This document shows positions 55,285-64,000 of a stretch of 64,000 nucleotides of DNA, one piece after another. The DNA lies in contig NZ_JALKCV010000001.1 of the NCBI RefSeq assembly GCF_023634065.1, forward strand, positions 62,001 through 126,000, read 5' to 3'. The position numbers and the translations under genes were made by a program. A model generated the notes under the pieces. It was given only the letters and a program-made list of their open reading frames with translations. It did not search any database and had not been told where the DNA came from. Positions within the stretch are counted from its first letter, which is position 1. Every line of letters begins with the position of its first letter. Source of the stretch: Microbulbifer litoralis. Lineage in GTDB: Bacteria; Pseudomonadota; Gammaproteobacteria; Pseudomonadales; Cellvibrionaceae.

Positions 55285-57306
55285 ATGGCCGATGAACTCG
55301 AGGTACCAGCATCTTCTCAAACGTCCACAGGCACAGCCTTGGATGCCGGCGCGGACTATCCGGTATACGCGGTTGTCGGCAACGGCCCCGTCGGCGTCCG
55401 CTGCGCGCAAAAATTGCTGGAGTACAGCCGGCGGGCCCAGGTGGTGGTCTTCGGCGAGGAAGCAACCGCCCCCTATAACCGCGTCAAACTGTCCCAGTAC
55501 CTGGCCGACCACGTCCACCTCGCGGAGCTGGACAACCCGGTAAATACAGCGCCCGACAGCCGCCTGGCCACCTTCGACAATCGCCGTATCGCCGCCATCG
55601 ACCGCGGGGCGAAAACCCTGATCGATGTCGACGGCAACCGCCAGCCCTACGACAGGCTGGTGCTGGCCACCGGCTCGGAGCCGGCCACCCCGGACATCCC
55701 CGGCATCGACCTGCCCAAGGTCTACCCCTTCCGCAGCCTGCGCGACACACAGGCCCTGATCCGCCTGCGCGACGACAGCCGACACATCTGCGTGATCGGC
55801 GCCGGCGCCCTCGGCCTCGAGGCCGCAGCAGCACTCAAGACCCAGGGCAATCGCGTCACCCTGCAATCCCGCGGGCAGATGCTCGGCGGGTTGCTGGGCA
55901 CTGAGGGCGCCGAGTACCTGCAGGGCGCACTGGCGGCGCTGGGTGTCGAACTCAAGACCGGTGAACCGGTAAACGCCATCGAGGGCGACGACTGCGTGCA
56001 GGCGGTGCGTTTCGCCAGCGGCGAACGCCTGGCGGTGGACGCGGTGGTGCTCTGCACCGGTATCCGCCCGGCCGTGGCGCTGGCGGAATCCTGCGGGCTG
56101 GAAACCCGCCGCGGTATCGCAACCGACCAGTGGATGCGCACCTCGGACCCCGATATCTATGCCGTGGGCGAGTGCGCCGAGTTTGCACAACGGATCTACC
56201 AGTTTGTGCGCCCCGGCTACGAGCAGGCGCAGGCCTGCTGCGCCCATATCTGCCGCGATGAGATCTCACCCGTTGCGGATACCGAACCGCTCCCCTATCG
56301 CGGCAGCCCCACGGATATCCAGCTCAAGATCGCCCATATTCCCTGCGCCGTGATCGGTGAAACCGGCGCGGACCAGCAGGTGTATGTCTACCGCAATCGT
56401 TTCAGGGGCCTCTACCGGCTGTTGCGGGTCAGCAACCAGCGCCTGGTCGGCGCCGTGTATATCGGCAGCTGGGACGAAGCCGACCGGTTGCGCCGGGCCG
56501 TAGCCGATGGAGAAGCCGTCGGCGACCGCGCCCTGCAACGTTTCGAGCGCGACGGCCAACTGTGGGAAAAGCGGGCACTGCGGGGCCTCAAGGCACAGCC
56601 CGACAGCTACCTGGTGTGCCAGTGCAACAATATAAGCAAGGGGCAACTCTGCGAGGCCATCTCCCGCGGCAAGCGCACCCTGGCGGAACTGCAGCGGGAA
56701 ACCAACGCCGGCTCGGTATGCGGCAGCTGCCGCCCGCTGGTGGCGGAACTGCTGGACACCCCCGCCCCCAACCTGGTGATGCGGCACGCGCGCGGCATCC
56801 TGGTGACCTCGATCATTTCCCTGCTGCTGATCGCCCTGGCCCTGCTGATGCCGCCAGCGCCCATTTCCGAAAGTGTGCAGAGCCACTGGTACTGGCAGAC
56901 GCTGTGGTACGACAACTTCTGGAAGCAGGTCAGCGGCTACAGCCTGCTCACCTGCTGCCTGCTCACCGCGACTCTCAGCCTGCGCAAACGCTGGCGCCGG
57001 CTCAGCTACGGTCACGTGGATCACTGGCGCTATGTGCACAGCGTCATCGGGTGTACGGCACTGCTGGCCCTGGTGATCCACACCGGCTTCCGCCTGGGTG
57101 AAAACCTCAACCTGATACTGATGCTGGACTTCCTCGCCGCCACCACCACCGGTGCCCTGGTGGGTGTGTTCATGGCCCGCAATCACCACTGGACGGATAT
57201 GAAACTGCGCGAACACCGCAAGTGGTGGTCGCGTATCCACTACGCGCTTTTATGGGCCCTGCCCGCGCTGATCGGCTACCACATACTGGCGGTGTACTAC
57301 TTCTGA
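55285..57306 (+). CDS. NirB-like FAD/NAD oxidoreductase fused to BFD [2Fe-2S] and a C-terminal membrane domain
   Basis: A 673-residue fusion. Residues ~25-420 form a pyridine-nucleotide disulfide-type module as in NirB or rubredoxin reductase: YAVVGNGPVGVRCAQKLLEY, APYNRVKLSQYL, ICVIGAGALGLEAAAAL and DIYAVGECAE. Residues ~445-495 are a BFD-type [2Fe-2S] domain with Cys in VCQCNNISKG and GSVCGSCRPLV. From ~505 there are four to five helices with several His (HWRYVHSVIG, LVIHTGFRLG, HYALLWALPALIGYHIL) that could hold haem b. It overlaps the cytochrome start by one base. Probably NAD(P)H-driven electron delivery to the membrane and the multihaem protein. Confidence 0.82.
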   Translation: MADELEVPASSQTSTGTALDAGADYPVYAVVGNGPVGVRCAQKLLEYSRRAQVVVFGEEATAPYNRVKLSQYLADHVHLAELDNPVNTAPDSRLATFDNRRIAAIDRGAKTLIDVDGNRQPYDRLVLATGSEPATPDIPGIDLPKVYPFRSLRDTQALIRLRDDSRHICVIGAGALGLEAAAALKTQGNRVTLQSRGQMLGGLLGTEGAEYLQGALAALGVELKTGEPVNAIEGDDCVQAVRFASGERLAVDAVVLCTGIRPAVALAESCGLETRRGIATDQWMRTSDPDIYAVGECAEFAQRIYQFVRPGYEQAQACCAHICRDEISPVADTEPLPYRGSPTDIQLKIAHIPCAVIGETGADQQVYVYRNRFRGLYRLLRVSNQRLVGAVYIGSWDEADRLRRAVADGEAVGDRALQRFERDGQLWEKRALRGLKAQPDSYLVCQCNNISKGQLCEAISRGKRTLAELQRETNAGSVCGSCRPLVAELLDTPAPNLVMRHARGILVTSIISLLLIALALLMPPAPISESVQSHWYWQTLWYDNFWKQVSGYSLLTCCLLTATLSLRKRWRRLSYGHVDHWRYVHSVIGCTALLALVIHTGFRLGENLNLILMLDFLAATTTGALVGVFMARNHHWTDMKLREHRKWWSRIHYALLWALPALIGYHILAVYYF

Positions 57307-58655
57307 TGAAAGGTTATCGATTCAGGTCCTGGCACTTTCGCTTCTGGCACTGGGGGGTTGTTGTCACCCTGCTGATCGCCGTATCGGCGACGTACAACCT
57401 GGAGCTGTCCGACAGGGCGCTGTTTATCAGCGGCGAACCCAGCCACGGCCATCACCAGATTGAAATGGCCTGCAGCAGCTGCCATGGCGACGGTTTCTCC
57501 GGCGCCGATGGTATGCAGCGGGCCTGCCTCGGCTGCCACGCCGAAGAGCTGGAAATGGCAGACGACTCACACCCGCGGGCGAAATTTCTCGATCCGCGCA
57601 ACGCCGCGCTACTCGGCAAACTGGACGCGCGCCAGTGTGTCACCTGCCACGTGGAGCACAAGCCCGAGATCACCCGCGACATGGGCGTCACCCTGGCCGG
57701 CGACTTCTGTTTCCACTGCCACAGCGATATCGCCGAAGACCGCGGGAGCCACAGCGGGTTCGCCTTCGACAGTTGCGCCAGTGCCGGCTGCCACAACTTC
57801 CACGACAACCGCAACCTGTACGAGGATTTCCTCGTCGCCCACGCCGGCCAGCCGCAAATCCTGCCCGATGCGCAACTGCCCGAGCGCACCGCGATGCAGG
57901 CCTGGTTGCGGGAACATCCGCAGCGCAAAACGCTGCGGGCCGCGGATGCGGATATTGCCGCAGCTTCCGCGGAGATCGCCGCGGCCTGGGCGGGCGGCCC
58001 GCACGCCCGCGTAGACGTGAACTGCAGCGGCTGCCACACCGGCGGGCAGATGCAGTTCTCCGCCGCGGAAATCGCTGCACAGTGCGGCAACTGCCACCGC
58101 GAACAGCGCCGGGCATTTACCCGCGGCAAACACGGCATGCGCCTCTCCCCGAAACTGCCGGCGGGTTTTGTCGAACGCGTGGGCGCCATGTCGCCGCAAC
58201 AGGCGCTGCTGCCGATGCACGAATCGGCCACCGGCGAACTCAGCTGCACCAGTTGCCACGAACCGCACGAAACCGACCTGCAGTTTGCCGCGGTGGAAGC
58301 CTGCCTCGGCTGCCACAGCGACGGGCACAGTCTCGCGTTCCGGGAGTCCGCGCACTTCCGACAGTGGAACGCCGGCGCGGCGGACGGTGTCAGTTGCGCC
58401 GGTTGTCACCTGCCGCGGGAACGCCGCGGCGGGCGCGTGCTGGTCAATCACAACCAGAACCACAACCTGCGCCCCAACGAAAAAATGCTGCCGGTATGCC
58501 TGAACTGCCACGGCGCCGAGTTCGCGCTGTCCGCACTGGCGGACGAGGCGCTGATCGCGGACAACTTCAATCGCGCGCCGACCGGCTCCCACGAGACCTT
58601 CGACCTGATCCGCAAGCGGATCGCCCACATCTCTGACAACAAAAAATCCCGATAG
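57306..58655 (+). CDS. Membrane-anchored multihaem cytochrome c, 11 haem-binding motifs
   Basis: A 449-residue protein with one N-terminal helix (WHWGVVVTLLIAVSATYNL) and a periplasmic domain. I count ten CxxCH motifs (CSSCH, CLGCH, CVTCH, CFHCH, CSGCH, CGNCH, CTSCH, CLGCH, CAGCH, CLNCH) and one CASAGCH with four spacer residues. Many extra His could be distal ligands. The start shares its A with the upstream TGA stop, so translation is coupled. It should take electrons from the membrane domain of the upstream fusion. The final acceptor is unknown; DHC2/NrfB-like respiratory cytochromes are the nearest comparison. Confidence 0.88.
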   Translation: MKGYRFRSWHFRFWHWGVVVTLLIAVSATYNLELSDRALFISGEPSHGHHQIEMACSSCHGDGFSGADGMQRACLGCHAEELEMADDSHPRAKFLDPRNAALLGKLDARQCVTCHVEHKPEITRDMGVTLAGDFCFHCHSDIAEDRGSHSGFAFDSCASAGCHNFHDNRNLYEDFLVAHAGQPQILPDAQLPERTAMQAWLREHPQRKTLRAADADIAAASAEIAAAWAGGPHARVDVNCSGCHTGGQMQFSAAEIAAQCGNCHREQRRAFTRGKHGMRLSPKLPAGFVERVGAMSPQQALLPMHESATGELSCTSCHEPHETDLQFAAVEACLGCHSDGHSLAFRESAHFRQWNAGAADGVSCAGCHLPRERRGGRVLVNHNQNHNLRPNEKMLPVCLNCHGAEFALSALADEALIADNFNRAPTGSHETFDLIRKRIAHISDNKKSR

Positions 58656-58667
58656 GAGGGGAAAACC

Positions 58668-59216
58668 ATGCGTATTGCCGCCTGTATCGTCGCCACCGCC
58701 GCCCTGCTGGCCGCCTGCAGCCAGAAACAGGGCATCGCCCCGGAGCGGATGGCCGACGCCATCTTTGCCGTGATCGAGGCCGACCGCGCCAGCTACACCA
58801 ACAATGTGGTCAACCGCCTGCAGAACGAGGAAAAGGTGATCACCGCGGACGAACACTGGAAAGATGCCAAGGCGCTGCCGCTGCCGGCGCAGATGATGCG
58901 CATGGGTGCCGAGCGGGTGGCGGAGAAGGAGGCCGGCTTCAATTACGCGCTGCTGTCCCTGTGGGCCATCAACAAGCAGAACAAGCCCCGCACGGAACTG
59001 GAAAAACAGGGGCTGCAGTTCGTGATCGACAATCCTGGCGAGAATTTCTATGGACGCGAAACCCTGGGCGATACCGAATATTTCACTGCCATCTACCCGG
59101 ATGTGGCGGTATCACCAGCTTGCGTCAGCTGCCACAACGAACATATCGACAGCCCGCGCACGGATTTTGAATTGGGCGAAACCATGGGCGGCGTGGTGGT
59201 TCGCATTCCCCTGTGA
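58668..59216 (+). CDS. Tll0287-like (DUF3365) haem lipoprotein
   Basis: A 182-residue lipoprotein: lipobox LLAACS, so acylated at Cys after a 16-residue signal. The domain has the Tll0287/DUF3365 pattern, with YALLSLWAINKQNKPRTELE and a haem c motif CVSCHNEHIDSP near residue 155, and ends GETMGGVVVRIPL. These c-type haem PAS-like domains are proposed to sense or shuttle electrons. A strong AGGAGGGG lies before the ATG, 12 bases after the cytochrome stop, so it belongs to the same operon. Confidence 0.85.
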   Translation: MRIAACIVATAALLAACSQKQGIAPERMADAIFAVIEADRASYTNNVVNRLQNEEKVITADEHWKDAKALPLPAQMMRMGAERVAEKEAGFNYALLSLWAINKQNKPRTELEKQGLQFVIDNPGENFYGRETLGDTEYFTAIYPDVAVSPACVSCHNEHIDSPRTDFELGETMGGVVVRIPL

Positions 59217-59485
59217 GCATGCCGGGGGGCATTTCCAACCGGCAACAGAATCGGCTGTGGAAATCCCCCCTGTTACCTTCCACAGACAGCCGGAAAATCT
59301 CTGGCGCCTTTCTCCTTGCTAAAATTTGACTGCCATCCCAATACGAGCGGGAAACCCGCAGCGCCCGTGTCAAGTGGACTATTTTCTGTCGATGAAAACG
59401 CCTGCATCACCGCTTCCCGGACCCCAAGGCCCCACCGGGAACGGACGGGCGACAGGAATACATCGGCATAACAGGGAGGCGGAAA

Positions 59486-60010
59486 ATGCTCAGTTTCTTT
59501 ACCGGCCTGTTCCGCGGTGACGACACCTCGCGGGAAGAGAGTTACCTCCGCAGCAATCACACCGCTGGAGCCCCAAGACGTACCATCAGCTTCGACCCCA
59601 CCCTGGTCAACTCACTCAAAAAAGACCACGCAACCCTGGAGACACTCTTCCAGCGCATCTGGGACGAGGGTTACCAGAAGCGGGATTTCCGCCAGCTGGC
59701 GCACCTGCTGACGCTGTTCAAGTCCGGTTTCCAGGCCCACCTGATCAAGGAGAATGTCCGTTTCTACGTGTACCTGGAGCAGCACCTGGCGGAAGATATA
59801 CACACCCTGCAGGTGGTAAAGGATTTCCGCACCGATATGAATGACATTGCCAGCGCGGTAATGCACTTCTGCAAACGATACAACCACGAGGCCTTTTCCG
59901 GGCAGATGCTGCAGAGCTTTGAATGCGATTACCAGAAAGTGGGAGAGGCCCTGACCCGCCGCATCTCACTGGAAGAGAACGAACTTTACACCCTCTACGA
60001 ACCAGCCTGA
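59486..60010 (+). CDS. Hemerythrin-like (HHE) protein, paralog 2
   Basis: A 174-residue paralog of the protein at 54540, with the same spacing of candidate ligands: LKKDHATLETLFQRIW, FQAHLIKENVRFYVYLEQ and CKRYNHEAFSGQML. The two are highly similar in the central two thirds (DPTLVNSLKKDH, HLIKENVRFYVYLEQ) and differ mostly at the N-terminus. GGGAGG lies before the ATG. The 269-base gap before it has no gene. A good terminator follows. It may scavenge or sense O2 or NO for the redox cluster. Confidence 0.78.
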   Translation: MLSFFTGLFRGDDTSREESYLRSNHTAGAPRRTISFDPTLVNSLKKDHATLETLFQRIWDEGYQKRDFRQLAHLLTLFKSGFQAHLIKENVRFYVYLEQHLAEDIHTLQVVKDFRTDMNDIASAVMHFCKRYNHEAFSGQMLQSFECDYQKVGEALTRRISLEENELYTLYEPA

Positions 60011-60025
60011 CGGTCTTTCCCTTCC

Positions 60026-60056
60026 GGCGACCCCTCCCCCCGGGTCGCCCTTTTTT
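60026..60056 (+). terminator. Intrinsic terminator after hemerythrin paralog 2
   Basis: GGCGACCC (60026-60033) and GGGTCGCC (60042-60049) form an 8-bp stem followed by C and T6. Confidence 0.9.
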
Positions 60057-60186
60057 CGCGATCGGCCCTTGCCCCTGCATCCCTCCACCCACGTCCCGAC
60101 CGCTTGCGACTCGCACCGGGTCGGTGTCCGCGGCGAGTCCCGACCGGAACTGCTGGCAGTCCACTTACACCTTCCCCCGGCAAAGC

Positions 60187-60210
60187 AAAAAAAAGGGCGC
60201 CGAAGCGCCC
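60187..60210 (-). terminator. Intrinsic terminator of the chitinase gene
   Basis: On the minus strand GGGCGC, TTCG, GCGCCC is followed by eight T (60187-60194), 35 bases after the chitinase stop. Confidence 0.9.
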
Positions 60211-60244
60211 TTTCTACCGCATTCACCCTGTGAGGGGCGATCAA

Positions 60245-63127
<2,883 letters not shown>

Positions 63128-63255
63128 TCACCTTGTACGTTATCTTTTATCAGTGTCGATCCGGGACCGGTGTTACTTCCGCCAGCCCCGATCAAGCGGA
63201 CCCGGAGCCATCCTTTCCCGGGTCCGATTCCTCCTGTAGCGAGCTTGCAAGCATT

Positions 63256-63302
63256 GATGACATCGCTGTCATTTCAAAACAAAGAATGACAGCGATGTCA
63301 TC
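63256..63302. promoter_or_regulatory. Double NagR-like operator upstream of the chitinase gene
   Basis: GATGACATCGCTGTCATT (63256-63273) and AATGACAGCGATGTCATC (63285-63302) are exact reverse complements separated by 11 bases. Each is itself a near-perfect dyad, TGACA-4-TGTCA. From memory, the LacI-family NagR/NagQ consensus for N-acetylglucosamine genes is AATGACARCGYTGTCATT; each arm matches about 16 of 18. The pair sits 135 bases before the chitinase start. Confidence 0.6.
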
Positions 63303-63669
63303 TATTTTTCACGTTACCGTTGAACTTGCCGAAAAACCAGGGTGGATAGGCAGAATTTAAAGGAAAGTCACAACCATAATGTCCATCGTGACGCGTTAAT
63401 CATTTTTCCGTGACGGATAACGCATTATCGATGTGCGTGGCTGCCGCAGGATTTTGCCAACAGCGGGAAGCAAGTTGCTGGAGCCACAGGTGGAATTTGT
63501 TCTGAATCGGAACCTGATGATCGAGGAAGCCGCAGCCACCACGGACACCACACTGTTGCGCTATCTGCGCGAGTACAGGCGCTTGCGCGGCAACGCTGGG
63601 TGAACTGGCCGGTGGACGCATCCACTACCGCGCAGTCAACGCCTGTATCACACTGCCAACCGCCGTCAC
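63303..63669. other. Intergenic stretch without a convincing gene
   Basis: Short overlapping frames on both strands have no family resemblance or ribosome site. Nothing else seen. Confidence 0.5.
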
Positions 63670-63831
63670 CTAGTGGCCCATGGAAAGTTGTGTAACTGTT
63701 CGCGTCGCCAAAGCGTCCAGCTCTGCGTTGAGAAAGCTTGAAATAGAACCACTATTCCTGCGCTTTCTCGCCTTGATCTGAACACTTTGGCTGTGCTCCT
63801 TAGTCACCAAACTTTCCGCATGGACCACTAG
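63670..63831. mobile_element. MITE-like palindromic element, copy B (162 bp)
   Basis: Reverse-oriented relative of the element at 31443-31606. It starts CTAGTGGCCC and ends GGACCACTAG; the segment GGCTGTGCTCCTTAG corresponds to CAAAGGAGCACAGCC of copy A. Inner arms pair as CCAAAG/CTTTGG where copy A has CCAAAT/ATTTGG. It lies just downstream of the DUF4870 gene. Confidence 0.85.
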
Positions 63832-63846
63832 TGGGCCGATCGCGCC

Positions 63847-64000
63847 TCATGAAGTTCTCTTTACGGGTCCCCACACCTGAAAGAAACTGATACTCAGCGG
63901 ATAGGGCCACAGCTTACCTTCGCTGGCTTTGACAGCACCAATAACGATAAAAATCACATTCAGCAAAACAAGCACGAGCAGACCGAATATCCCGATGACA
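63847..64000 (-). CDS. DUF4870-like membrane protein, C-terminal part
   Basis: The minus-strand frame is open from the window edge to TGA at 63847-63849, giving 50 residues. They read GIFGLLVLVLLNVIFIVIGA (a membrane helix) followed by VKASEGKLWPYPLSISFF, the typical end of DUF4870 proteins. Start and N-terminal helices lie outside the window. Function unknown. Confidence 0.7.
   Translation of the reverse strand, partial: VIGIFGLLVLVLLNVIFIVIGAVKASEGKLWPYPLSISFFQVWGPVKRTS

Noticed and set aside
63400..63660. Transposase fragment near the window end
   Set aside because: Short frames on both strands show no DDE, HTH or other recombinase motif.

Overview
The window reads as chromosomal DNA of a GC-rich marine or soil gammaproteobacterium. 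Three things point there: the sdhCDAB-sucAB-lpd-sucCD block facing gltA, the purL/mltF divergent pair, and a secreted multidomain chitinase. A Microbulbifer-like cellvibrionad is my best guess from gene content, but nothing in the sequence proves the genus.

Layout. (1) 1-12870: a biosynthetic locus. The end of a polyketide synthase carries KS, a dead AT-like region, ACP and a C-terminal AfsA-type hotdog domain. It is followed by a HAD phosphatase, a flavin hydroxylase, an RND exporter, a LolA-like periplasmic carrier, an outer-membrane barrel and a type II thioesterase. Next to it lies a small regulatory block (four-helix membrane protein, extended SDR reductase, XRE regulator, LuxR-type regulator) behind a promoter covered by two 9-4-9 palindromes. 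(2) 12954-22437: DoxX, then a Fur-type iron cluster (TonB receptor, PepSY protein, DUF2271, DUF4198, flavodoxin reductase), a LysR regulator, an NhaC antiporter and an MFS remnant. (3) 22698-33210: secreted hydrolase, DUF4785-like protein, signal peptidase, aldo/keto reductase, RtcB with archease, hipBA, XdhC, a MobA-like transferase and small genes. (4) 33833-40439: purL, mltF and a VTT membrane protein. (5) 40479-53994: the TCA-cycle block. (6) 54540-60010: an electron-transfer cluster between two hemerythrin-like paralogs, containing a NirB-like/BFD/membrane fusion, an 11-haem cytochrome and a Tll0287-like haem lipoprotein. (7) 60245-64000: GH18 chitinase with a double NagR-like operator and the tail of a DUF4870 protein.

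Non-coding repeats are the second theme. A 222-235 bp element with inverted ends occurs twice. Both copies are flanked by perfect 11-bp direct repeats and both have split the loop of an intrinsic terminator, after purL and after gltA. Its folded core recurs between lpdA and sucB with compensatory base changes. A second palindromic element of about 163 bp with CTAG ends occurs twice; one copy supplies the last codons and stop of xdhC. Heptamer arrays of GTCCCGA lie at two loci.

The most interesting system is the PKS/AfsA/phosphatase/exporter locus. AfsA-family enzymes join beta-ketoacyl chains to dihydroxyacetone phosphate, and the next gene is a phosphatase. The locus therefore could make and export a butenolide- or butyrolactone-type molecule in a Gram-negative host.
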